DNA of 64,000 nucleotides from Yamagishiella unicocca (taxonomy: Eukaryota; Chlorophyta; Chlorophyceae; Chlamydomonadales; Volvocaceae): NCBI GenBank assembly GCA_003116995.1, contig BDSL01000067.1, positions 124,001 to 188,000 of the forward strand. Direction: 5' to 3'. Shown here one piece after another: positions 12,084-23,100 of the stretch. Under the pieces are notes generated by a model that did no database searches, had not been told where the DNA came from, and saw nothing but the letters and a program-made list of their open reading frames with translations. The position numbers and the translations under genes are program-made. The stretch's first letter is position 1. Each line of letters opens with the position of its first letter.

Positions 12084-13358
12084 ATGGTTCTGCTTACAGA
12101 GCAAATCATTAAGGGCAAGACCCGTCTTGATAAGTTGGAAGAGGTCAAGAACCTCAACCTCTGGGGTCAGGACTTGGATGACTGCGCAATCCTTGCAAAG
12201 GTACATTGGGGATTCGACTTTTATCCCGGTTGCTTGCCGTCGAAGCAGCCGCATCGGTGGGCTGTCGCATTACACTGAAGGAGCCTTGCATAGCTGACGA
12301 TGGCCTGATTGTCGATCCCTTTTGGTTCAAACAATCAGCTGCCAAACCTGGAGGTGCTGTCCCTGTCGGTGAATCGGTTATCCAGCCTGAAAGACTTCCG
12401 GCAGTGCCCCAAGCTACAGGAGCTGTAAGCGGTTTGTTATGGGGGTGCCGAGAAGGGGGCCGCTGCCTCGTCCGTTCGCATGCACATGGGTTCCTCTGTT
12501 ATGCTTGCGATGACGGCTGACTTCCCTCCAAAACCCATATCCCAGCTTGTGCTGTCTTGTCACGTCTCCCATACATTCCATACATTGAGGGTCGGCGGTG
12601 TGGTCGAATATTGTACCCACCGCTTAGCCAAATGGCCGGCAGATGCATTGCTTGAGGCGTTGGGTAAGGCATAGATTAGCCACCGGCCGGCAGATGCATT
12701 GCTCAAGGCATTGGGCCAAGGGAATCACCGTGCAACACCTTTTAAGCGACACGTGGCAGTCCTTGAAACATGCCCCTCAACCTGGCTTGCTGCACGTAAT
12801 CCACGTCCCGCTGCCCCTCTCCCCCCTCACCACACATCGCCTAGGTACTTGCGCAAAAATGACGTGCGCGACTTGAACGAGATCCAGCACCTGGTGAACC
12901 TGAAGGACCTCCGTGTGCTGTGGCTCTCCGATAACCCTTGCGCGGACCACCCGAACTACAAACAGTTCGTCGCGCGCATGCTGCCCAACCTCCACAAGCT
13001 GGACAACGATGACGTGGCCACCATCAACCTCGACGGGCCGCCCGCACCGCCAGCACGCGCTGTGTCAGGATCAGCGCCGCCGCCGTCGGCCGGGGCATCC
13101 CCGTACGGCACACCAAACGGAGACCGAGCGCAGAGCCGCGGCAGCGCGGCTGTGAGCCCAACGGATCAAGGAGCCGGGGCGACTCCAGGGTATGGGCCGC
13201 GGCCTAACAGTGCTGCCGCCGGCGGTGGCGGTGGCGGCGGCGGCGGCCGCTCGTCAAAGAACATCTTGTATGCCGTGATGGCACTGCTGGGCGAACTCGA
13301 GGACGAGGATTTGGTGTATGTACGGCGAGAAATCGAGCAGCGCATTGGCGGTCGATGA
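12084..13358 (+). CDS. CFAP410: CFAP410 (C21orf2/LRRC76)-like ciliary leucine-rich repeat protein
   Basis: Exons 12084-12200, 12339-12424 and 12845-13358 join in frame (717 nt, 238 residues; human about 256). N-terminal leucine-rich repeats read VKNLNLWGQDLDDCAIL, LPNLEVLSLSVNRLSSL and LYLRKNDVRDLNEIQHL, followed by the capping segment LRVLWLSDNPCADHPNYKQF and LPNLHKLDN. A Pro/Ser/Gly-rich linker with a nine-Gly run leads to the conserved C-terminal helix NILYAVMALLGELEDEDL. That order, and the match of both ends to animal C21orf2, supports the name. The animal protein works at the ciliary base with NEK1 (known, not seen here). Its presence implies a ciliated alga. Intron 2 carries a direct repeat. 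Confidence 0.9.
12621..12721. repeat. Direct repeat, two copies of about 48 bp, in CFAP410 intron 2
   Basis: Two copies of a CCGGCAGATGCATTGCT(T/C) block, flanked by TTAGCCA upstream and AGGC(G/A)TTGGG downstream, lie about 53 bp apart. Confidence 0.85.
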
Positions 13359-15674
13359 GGGCAGTGGCTCTGAAACCACCCACAAGGTGTTGGTGTCGTA
13401 GCGGCGACGCTGCGGCGACGCTGCGGGGTCGGAACTGCCTGGGTAGACGAGTGAAATGGGTTCGGAAACCAATAATGCGGTAGATGCATGCTAGATAGGT
13501 TGGGCCAAGCGATTGCAACTTTTGGGTGCGTGGCGTGTGGTGTTGGGGAAGGGGCCATTGTGATTCAGGCTGAGGAGCTGGCGTCGTCGACTATCCGGGT
13601 ATCTGGCCGCTGTGACTGGTTCCATTTGACAGGACTGGTCTCTGGCTGGCGTCGGTCGATAGCGAACGGCTTTTGTTTGTGTGCCCTGTTGCGCAGACCG
13701 TGCGTTAGTCATGGATCAGTGGACGCCCTTGGAGCAAGCACTGATGGAGGCCGAGGGAGAATCCGTGTCACCACCGAAGGTGGTGTGCCGTCATAGGCGG
13801 TTGAGCCGGGCTGGAGTCCGTGATAGGATGCTGAGCGTGGCGAAATGCAACTAACCTGTACGGCGACCGAGGAATGAGCATGTAGGGCGTCATGCTGCGC
13901 AGTGCAGCGCGAAAGTGGGGCTGTTGGTGCTGTGGGGTTGTTAGGTTGCCTCGACCACCTTGCGGCGCGGTGCTGACTTTCTCTGCAGGTCGGACTTCGA
14001 TCGGACTTCGCTCAGCTAGCTGTTGGGAGGCCCAGTTGGGCCCAGTTCAGTGGTATGGCGCATTTTTGGTCCTGGCGCTCTGTATTGGTGGTTCATAGGA
14101 TCATCTTTGGTTTTCCGAGAGTTCCGGATTGCAAGCAGCGATTTTGACCCCAGTGTTCAGCTTCTCATATCCTTGAGTTGGATTGAATAAGGAAAGCATC
14201 GTCTAAAAACAGCCTTGGGTTACAGGGTTTAGGATCTAGCGCTGACTCAACTCCGTGTGCTTCCTGTGTTACGATGTGTTACAGCCGGGTAGCATATGGT
14301 TGGGCTTGACTGGGCCCTCGGCGCAAACCGCTCGCCTCCGCTGCACTGCTGGGTCAGGTTAACAGTAGTAGGGATCAATGGGACGAGGAGCCCGTGTGGC
14401 TTTCACTTACACAGAAGCCAACCATGCCATATCATGCCGCGTCATCAAGTGTTCCTGAGTCAGATAATGGATTACCTAGGGATCCAGATAGTACGACGCA
14501 GATCATTCCCGCAGCCTCCCAGCTGCCTCCCCTCTATTTTAGAGAAAATGGGAGAGGCTGGAGAAGTTATCTGTACCTTTGCAGCTTGGCCAGCTTGGCA
14601 AACTGTCGTACACGGTTTAAGACGGTTACCGGGCGATGGCAAGTACCCAAGGCTCTTGTTGACCTGCAGACATGGACACGACACCAGCAGCCACCCACTT
14701 CTACTGGGCGGAGCAGGGCGGAGAGTGGCGCAGCGTGAGCAAGGGCACAGAATTGAGACGCACAGAACAGTAGCCGTTCTTCTTCATCAACTTGGGGTCG
14801 TATTGCCTGTCTTCAAATTCGTGTCAACCACGTTGGGAGTGGCCGGTGCATGAAGGGGCATGGCAAGAAGCTGGTGCTGGCACCTGCGGGCAGACCTTGA
14901 GGGGCCCGAAGGCGCCCGAAGCGATGTACGCGTGCAGTGTAAACGGCTCGACAGATACAGAAAACACGCCGCCGTAGGGAATGACCTCAGCCACTCATCT
15001 AGTGCATAACATCTAGTGCTCGCTGATTGATTGATTGATGCTCGTTGCGCTCTGAGGGTGCTCTGAGGGGTTTTATGCATCCGGGTACGGTACAGGATTG
15101 CCGGACGATGTGTCCTATGGCTATTGGGGATTTTTCCATGACCCAGACTGTAGATACATTATGCGTTCAAACCTTACCGGTATCCAGGATTGGAAGCAAC
15201 ACCTTTTCTGCCTCCTTCGTAGATTTTTGCTAGCGCTAGAACCTAACCGCACCTGCCGCCGTTGAGGGCTCCTACTGCGACCAAGTGCCCAGCATTAACC
15301 GATGGCCAACGTACTTGGCGCTCCACTCAGGTCGACGCGGTAGGTGGTGCCGTGATGTCCCAGGAGTTTCCACAGTGGGCTTCTGCTTAGGTTCTGTCGC
15401 TTTCCCTACGAAGCACGTAGTCTGAACCCAGCGAAATCCTGGGAACTGATACATTGATGCGACTTTGAATGGGTCGGTCTTCGGTAGCTGTCTCCATAAT
15501 CATGGAAGCCTTGTGCACCGGACAAGAAGACGCAGCGGCTCAGGGTTCAACAATCTTCTAATTGCAGATTGGTCCTATGGGCTGTATACCCACGCAAGTT
15601 GCGCGTTGCCTGGTAAAAGGCGAACTCGTGTGGGCGCAACAGTCATTAAGAGTGCGTCCCCCTTTCCGAATGAC
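13359..15674. other. Region between CFAP410 and the coiled-coil gene
   Basis: It should contain the CFAP410 3'UTR and the promoter of the next gene. A short CGGCGACGCTG duplication lies near 13400-13425 and a TGATTGATTGATTGATG run near 15022. Open frames of 100-185 codons (such as 14296-14853) show no domain and look fortuitous. Upstream exons of the 15675 gene could hide here. Confidence 0.4.
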
Positions 15675-17214
15675 ATGAAACGCAGGTCTGACAGCAGTGA
15701 AGGGCAGCTGAAGAGCTTCGAAAGACAAATTCTGGAATATGAACTGGAGATGAAGCGCATCAAGGAGGAACGCAAAAGGCAAGTGGTTAGGGACGGCAGT
15801 GGGCTTCAGCGCGATTCATCGACGCGAATTTGCTTCATTTTAAAACCACCTTAGTCGTAACGTGATGGCGCCTGAAGAGCATTCATAAGAGGTATCGGGG
15901 CACGGACCTTCGTCATGAGAAACCCCCGGTTGGCGGAACTGCCGGACATGTCGCCGGGCATACTCACCTACAATTCGCTGTAATATTCAATTGAGGTTCA
16001 GGACTGGACGTGTATATCTATACCTGCACTTTGTCCTCGCGCCGTCCGCGGCGTGCGATAGCTTGGAGACGGTACTAAGCGCCAACTGGGCTCCACACAT
16101 ACTCCTGCCTCCCTATGCGATTACTTCCTCCTCCAATTCCCAATGACAGCGACGCATCCAACCGGCCGATAGGATTTCCTGTTGCCCCTCCCCCTCCGGC
16201 TGCAGAGAGCGAAGCCTCAAGGCAAAGGCCCGCCACGCCCTTGGCGCCGTCAAGGGCGTCGTCAGCGCTGTGCGGGCCTGCGGCAGCAGGATCGCCTTCA
16301 GGTACCGAAACCGCGCACCCTACCCGCGCCAGTGCTCGGCGCCCGCCGCAGTCTTCGTCACGGAGCCGCTCCAACCGCTGTCAGCGGCCTCGGCCGAGCA
16401 GCTTGACGCCATGATGAAGAACCTCGAGTCGGAGGAGCAGGAGCTGATGGAGAAGCTCCGCGAGCTGTGGCAGCACCTGGCTGTGGGCTCCCACCTGCAG
16501 CCCGCCTTCGTTGACCCAGATCGGCTGGCCCACGTCACGCACCTCCTGCTGGAGGGCAACACGGAAGCCGTCGAGCGGGACCCCGACAACGACGAGGCGT
16601 CCGGAGCTGCCACCATGAGGCTGACGTCGGTGCGGCTCGAGGCAGCCCTGCTGGAGGTGCACGAGCAAATGCAGGCGGTCTGCGAGCAGCGCCGCCGCCG
16701 CAAGGAGCGCCCCGACGAGCTGCCACACGCTACCGCCAGCGCATCCGCGCTGGCAGCTCCAGCCTTGGTACCGAGCGCGGGCGCAAGCGCCGCCGGCGCA
16801 AGGATGCTAAAACGCCCGGCCGCCGCCTTCGGCTCACCGTTTGGCGCCCGGAGCCCCCGGGATTCGCGCGCAACTGCGTTATGGCGGCGGTCGACGTCGT
16901 TCCTGCGCAGCACCACACACAGCAGCAGCGGCGGCAGCTCGCCGCCGCGTGATTCGCTCGTTGTGGACGGCTGGTGCCGCCAGCACCGCCGCAGGGCAGC
17001 AGGTGGGCCCTGGAGGTCGCAGCCGGACGTGCTAGCAGCAGCAGCAGAGGCAGCAGAAGGGCCAGCAGCAGGGGAAACAGCACGGCAAGCAGCAGCGGTG
17101 GATATGGAGCTGCCAAGCCTGCCATGTTCCAAGCCAGCAGAAGACGGCGATGCGTCGCTTGGGTACTGCGTCGTACGGGTGGACTGCCGTGATACTACCA
17201 TGTGCGACTGTTGA
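15675..17214 (+). CDS. Unidentified coiled-coil protein
   Basis: The proposed exons 15675-15778, 16150-16301 and 16385-17214 join in frame (1086 nt, 361 residues). Exon 1 encodes a charged helix (SFERQILEYELEMKRIKEER). Exon 2 is Pro/Ser-rich. Exon 3 starts with AASAEQLDAMMKNLESEEQE, a coiled coil continuing to about residue 180, then becomes Ser/Ala-rich. The first intron would use a GC donor (AG|GCAAGT), a good match to the GC-AG consensus, and it alone gives the right phase; the second is 83 nt. I do not recognise the protein and assign no function. The start is the ATG before the first helix; upstream exons are possible. The low-complexity C-terminal third makes the stop less certain. Confidence 0.5.
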
Positions 17215-18061
17215 CGTGACAGCGCCGTCATCGTACGGACCGTGCGAGTACGAGGCGGCCTTTGTTTGGAGGTGCGGATCTGCGGAACAGAAGGGAGTGC
17301 AGAGGCGCTTTCGTTGCGCTAACACGTGCCGTGTATGATTAATGTACGGTGCTGATACTGTGTTAAGGCGACTTCGGAGTATTTTCGGATTGGGACGGAT
17401 ACCGTCATTTGTCGGTGAGAGGGAGGGGTGAGAGTGCTGAAGGGGTGAGGCATAGCCAGTCGCGTAGCTTGCTGGCTGCCGGCTGTTGGCGAGAGCTTGG
17501 CAATCGACTCCAGCTAGGCGCCACTAGGCGTAGGGTGTAGACAGATTAGAACGGAAAACCGCAAGCATACATCTTTATCGATTGCATAAAGATGTGTGTC
17601 TGCCCTCTTCCCCTCCATATCTATTGACAGCGCTACCTGTGTGTATTATTTCATCTTGATGATGGACTTTGGTGCTGCAGGGATGATGGGTGGCATTATT
17701 CCCTGCCTGGGCCGGTTAATAAGGCAATTCACTGCTAGTAATCATCAACGATCGTTAGTGCCGGGCTTATCTGCGGTGGTAGACCTCAACTGGGATGTTG
17801 TCGGCGGAATCCATTCGTGGCGGGGAGGGCCTTGGCGGTGCAAGGGCCAACGGTGAGTCGGAACACGCGTTCGTGTGCTGTGGCACAATCGACAGCAAAT
17901 AATGTTTGCATCCAAAACTTGCTCTCTATCTGTTAGACGGAGGAGCGTAGCTTTAGCGTAGGCAGGTGGTATAGGCTATCCGCATTATGCCTTGGAAAGG
18001 CACTAAATGGAATGTAGGGTGTACTACGAATAAGGCTGTTGATAATGAAATATCCGGAACG

Positions 18062-18225
18062 GGCCTGAATGGGCAATTTTTACTGCTGTTTCAGTGGGAT
18101 GCGTACACTTAGGCCTTAATTGGGCAATTGTGATAGGGTGCTAGCGTGCTGCATCTAGGCCTTGAATGGGCGATTGATTGATTGTAGGGCACACTGCGCG
18201 TGCCGGGCCTTGAATCGGCTGAATA
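18062..18225. repeat. Four diverged copies of a GGCCTTGAATGGGC motif
   Basis: GGGCCTGAATGGGCAATTTT, AGGCCTTAATTGGGCAATTG, AGGCCTTGAATGGGCGATTG and GGGCCTTGAATCGGCTGAAT recur about every 45-50 bp. This looks like an old tandem repeat. Confidence 0.6.
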
Positions 18226-18640
18226 CATTTGGTGGCACGGATCCCAGCTTTCGGGGACACACAAAAGCGTGCGTATAATGTCTCGGCGGGTCTGCGTACA
18301 ACTAATTCCTCCAGGCGCCTGCCGCCCTGCGCAGTGGAGTCGGGGCGGGTGTATGGCGGGTGGTGGCACGGAGTTTGTTTACCCCGGGTGTATGTCACCG
18401 GGCGTGTGCCTGCATGCGGCGTTGTGGGTGCAGTGCCAACCACGAAGCCCCCTCCAGCTTATCGATAGGGGCAAGGGCGATCTGTGTTCAGCTGCCCCCG
18501 CGACCAAATCAGCACCGTAGCACGTGGTTTCAGGAGCTGGCGGAGGACAGAGAAGAGGAGGGTGATCCTGTTGTGTTGGGTTATGGCTGGACATGTAAAT
18601 ACTGGTGTCCTTCTTCTTGGTTAGTACCACCGATAGTGGA

Positions 18641-18820
18641 AGTAGTAACAGTTACTGTGGGCCCCGGGAAGGTAGAGCCATCGGGCGCAGCGCCTGACTC
18701 TGAAAGAGACGCAGGAAGGAAGCAAAAACTCGACCGCGACATGGCAAAGCACTAAAGATCCCGAACAAGGGCCCAGTGGAAAGGACCCGGAGGTAGAGCC
18801 ATCGGGCACATTGTGTTGGT
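18641..18820. repeat. Small dispersed repeat with a AGTAACAGTTACT palindrome
   Basis: AGTAGTAACAGTTACTGTGG is followed by GGTAGAGCCATCGGGC, and the second part recurs at about 18791-18815 with CACATTGTG. A third copy lies at about 46676-46738, behind FTSH. The function is unknown; it could be a short non-autonomous element. Confidence 0.6.
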
Positions 18821-19344
18821 GTACAGAGGACAAGAAGCAGGGTTCAGCGTAAGGTAACCGCCTTTGTTGTGTCGTGAGAGGCTGTCGGTCACCAGGATTC
18901 GTGCAACCATGAGCCACCGTGAAACTAAAAATGCTGGAAAGACGAAGGACAGGGCCGCACCTGCCACGACCTTCGGCGGCTTCCCGAGGTCACTTCGCAG
19001 AGGACGGCAGATACTGCTACGGCTCAAGTGATGTGTGCGTTGTTGGAGTCCCTTCCTCTCAGGAGATAGCAGTTGGCCCGCAACGTGCGTCCAGCATCCA
19101 AACACCACGCAAGCTGCCCCCCAGCAGCTGTATCTCTATTGCTCATCCTGCCGGCCATGGCCCGCTCACCCGCCCAAGCTATCAACCAACGCCTAGTCGC
19201 CTTACCCAGCACTTTATGACCTATCGTACAATGTCTCGTACCTGCACCAGCGCAGCTCGCACGCATCTGGGGACCGCGGGGCTGTCGGAGGAGCAGTGAG
19301 GCGCACACACTGAAAACAGCGTCTTGAAGCAACTTAAATTTCGA

Positions 19345-19373
19345 TTACATCATTACAAGGCCTTTCATTTACA
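19345..19373 (-). terminator. Candidate poly(A) signals for TIC22 (three TGTAA)
   Basis: TTACA occurs at 19345-19349, 19353-19357 and 19369-19373, reading TGTAA on the minus strand. This implies a TIC22 3'UTR of about 800 nt, normal for volvocine algae. Confidence 0.55.
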
Positions 19374-20144
19374 ACACGCGCGAGCCCGGCTTGTCGGGCG
19401 TCGCCGTCCCCGGCAGCTGATTAAGAGGCTCGTGCGCAGCTTCTCTGCTCTCGCACCATGTATTTGAGTAAGTGATTACCGGTAACGTAACCAACAACAG
19501 TAACAACCACCACAACGTCGTGGCGCCAGCTGGCGGGTGCGTTCTGCTGGCGGAGAGGCAGAATGCGAGCGCGCGCGCACGCTGCGCTATTGGTAAAAAA
19601 ACTCAGAAAACTGCAAGAGTACGGCGTCATACCCCTACGCGTACAAAACCGTACTGTGGACGACCCAACTAACCTCCGGACCTGCTCCTCTGCCAGCTAC
19701 CTGTCGCCCGCTGCGCTCCCTCTGTCCAATCAACAACGAGCCCCTCCCGCTGATGCTACGCTTCGGAAGCCATGTCTGTCTCGGTAAGCCAACAATCAAT
19801 CCCTACACGTCCAGTCGGTAGGACTAACACACCCGCGCCTAGCCACCGAAGCCAACGGCGCGAAAACTCACCCCCGTACATACACAAGTCGTACCGCGTC
19901 CACGACATTCCATTCCGCCTGCTCCCCCGGAGACGCCGTCCCTCCAGCACCGCCACATCTCATGAACTTGCCCCGCCTGCCCCCACATCCCAAAGCCGCT
20001 GCTGCCTGCGTGCGTCCGTCCCGCCACCACCACCGGCCCATCCCGGGCCTTCCATCGCGGCCCCGCTCAAGTACGCGTCGCACACCACTTCTTCACTAGT
20101 CCCCGGGACCTCATCCGTCCGCCTGTCCGTCCGTCTGTGCCAGC

Positions 20145-23100
20145 TCACTTCTTGATCGCCGCCGGCGCGCTCTTGGCCGCATCCTGCAGCAGCGCCGGCG
20201 CCACAAACATGACCTGCGACCAGGCCGCCAGCTCGTTGCCGCTGCTCGCTGTCATGCGCATCACCACCTCCTCGAAGCTGCCAACCTGCCGGAAGGGTGA
20301 CAGCGGTGATGGTGGTGGTGGTGGTGAGGGCGACAGCGGTGATGGTGGTGGTGGTGGTGAGGGCGACAGCGGTGATGGTGGTGGTGGTGGTGGCATCAAG
20401 GTCGGAGTGCAACCGGAGAGGCAAGGGTGTCGAAACAACCCCCCCAAGTCCCCAAGCCCACATCTCGCCAAGCCACCTCAACTCGTCCGCTATCCGCTTC
20501 CCCCCGTATACACCTAACAGCCGCACTCCCGCCCCCTTCCGCGCCCGCTAGCTCGTAGTTATGTTCCTCCGTTGTTCCTCCGTCCACGCGTCTCCTCACT
20601 TGCGGTTTTCCTTTCGTACACGGGTTTTCCTTGCAACCTACCCCGCCACACGGTCCCCCCTTGCATGCGACCCCTCCCCTGCAACAGCCCCCCGGCTCAC
20701 CTCCACCTTGGGCAGTGGCGCCCGCTCCACGCTCTCCACCTTCTCCCGGGCCGCGTCCAGCTTGGCGCGAGCCTTAGTCAGCCGCGACTCCAGACTGCCC
20801 CGCTCGCGACCCGTGGCGCCCTCCAGCTGGGTTGCGAGCTGGTCGGGGCGGCGGCGGTGGGGCAGGTCGGGGCGTTAACGGTGTCGGTGCGGGCGGTGCG
20901 AGGCAGCCGTCCTCGAGGTTAGCTGCCCTCGAGGTTATCAGAGGAAGCCCGTGGGTCGGCCGCCCCGGCTGGGGGGGGAGCGGCACTGGAGGCCTTGGCG
21001 ACTCTAAAACATACCCGTCGTGGCCCAATGGCCCCCCTCCTATCGCAAGTGCCCCTCCTGCCCCCGCGGGCGCCGAAACCACTTCCTCCTACCGCTGCTG
21101 CCGCAGTAGCCCCTGCTTTCCTCCTCCTCCTACGGAGGCGGGGCCTTCCCTTCCCCCCGCGCCCCCGTCAGTTTCCTCTCATCCCCCGGCCCCGCCCTCT
21201 CGCCCGCCCACCTGGTCGTGGTCCGCCTGGTACTTGTCCGCCTTGTCCTTGTACAGCTTGATCTGCGCGGCGTTGCGCTGTACGTAGGCGGACTGTACGG
21301 CGATGTCCAGGTCCTCCTTGCACAGGAAGAGAGGCACGTATTGCTGGGGGCACGGGAGGGAGGGGAGGGGCCCATAGGAGTTGAGGGACGAAGGGTCAGG
21401 GGGAGCTGGCTCTCAGCGGAGCTCTCACTGCGGGGAACTGGAACTGGTTTGGTGTTGTGGCGCCACAGCCCTCCGCCTCATACCACGGGACCTCAACCGC
21501 TAACTACCACCAAACAACCACCGGTTTTCCTCATCGATTTGAAGGGCTTCTGAAGTGCTGACCTACGGGTTTTCTCGTAATCCAACCCACGCCACTGCTG
21601 GGTGGCGCGCCTCCATGTCAATTCCCGGGTATATACCCGTAATCCCTATCACACAAGCACCCGTATGCCCGGCCTCGACCCGCTGCCCACGGCGTTTCGA
21701 CGACCCCCGATGCACGTGACGTCCGAATGTGGCTGCTGCTGCTAGTGATGCTGCTGCACACATCCTGGCCAACGTTCCCCTCCAAAGACCCGGCCCCACT
21801 CTGCACCTTGAGCCACCAGGCACCCCCTCCCCTCATACCCCCGCCTCGCCCCCCGCCCCCACCATGTCTCTCGTGGTGACCGTAAGGCCCTCCGCCTGGA
21901 ACACCGGCACACCGATGAACTGCCGCGTGGGCACCCCCGCGTCCTTGTACAGCTGTAAGTAGGGTGGCGACGATGGCGGTTGGGTTAGAGGCGGTTGGCG
22001 TAGTGGCGGTTGGGACAAAGGGATTTGGGGTGATGGCGGTGGAGCGGACGTCGGTGAAGAGGCAGAAACTAGGTAGCTAGGGGGGCCCCATTGAGCGGTG
22101 GTGCCAGGAGCGATCACAGGCCCAAGCGGCCAGGCCAGCATACGTTGGGCGTGTCGGCGGCAGCGGCAGCAGCAGGAAAGGAGCTGGACCCGCATACACG
22201 CCAACCTTGCTCGCGTACCCCACATCCCACACACACATGCCCCATGATTGGGAACAGCAGTTGGACGGGCGGCGTCGCAGCTGGTGTCGGCACAGCGGTG
22301 TCAACAGACATCCCACACAGAGCACCACGTGCAGATCCACCCGTAGGAAACGTCAAAGCCAAACGCCCTTATGCACGTGACCCCCCTCGTGCACCCCCCA
22401 CGTCCCCGGTCGCTCCCCAAGCGTCGCGTTGCGGCAACCACTGCGCCCCGCCCTTGAGTTCCTCCCGCACATCGACAGCCACCCCGCCCCACCTACCCAC
22501 CCCGCCTCCCACCCGCCCGCGAGCATGCCCCCCCTCCTCCCTCTACCAGGTAGCCGCTCCGAAACCCGTCCCTGCCGGCGCCTGTCTGTGCCCCCTGACC
22601 CCATGCACCTCTCCTCCGCACCCCCTCCCTACCTCCAGCGCGTGCGCCACCTGCTTCATGTCCGGCATGAACCGGAAGTGGATGCCCTGAGGGGGAGGAT
22701 GGGGAGGGGAGGAGGGGAGAGAGGGGGATTACAAAAGAAGAACCGGTTACTCGACATGGGAAGTGGGGGTGGGGTATGGGACCGAGCCAGCAGGTCAGCA
22801 GAGGGATGGGTATGCAGCGGAGGAAGGGGCGGGGCGAGCACCCGTGGTGTGGGATCACCTCAGCGACTCCCATACGCCGCTCATCAGCAACCGTATGCCG
22901 ATCGCCCAAGCACCAGCTCCCCCGCCATCCCCGCCTTTATTGATGCGGCGCCATGCCACGCCACGGCCACCCACCCATCCTTGGACCCCTCTCCACCCCT
23001 CGCTTGCCCCCCTTCCCCCCCTCCTCCAGAGCCCCCCGTTGCCCCCCTCTCCAATCCTCGCCAGCACCCCTTCCCCCCCTCCTCCCAAGCCCCTCACTGC

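Larger units (their letters stand above)
17215..20144. other. Region between the coiled-coil gene and TIC22
   Basis: About 2.9 kb without a recognisable gene. It holds short repeats (18062-18225 and 18641-18820), a plus-strand TGTAA at about 18595-18599 that could end the coiled-coil transcript, and the presumed TIC22 3'UTR with three minus-strand TGTAA motifs at 19345-19373. Confidence 0.4.

Noticed and set aside
13166..13558. Minus-strand 130-codon Pro-rich frame
   Set aside because: Antisense of the CFAP410 Gly-run exon and its 3'UTR.
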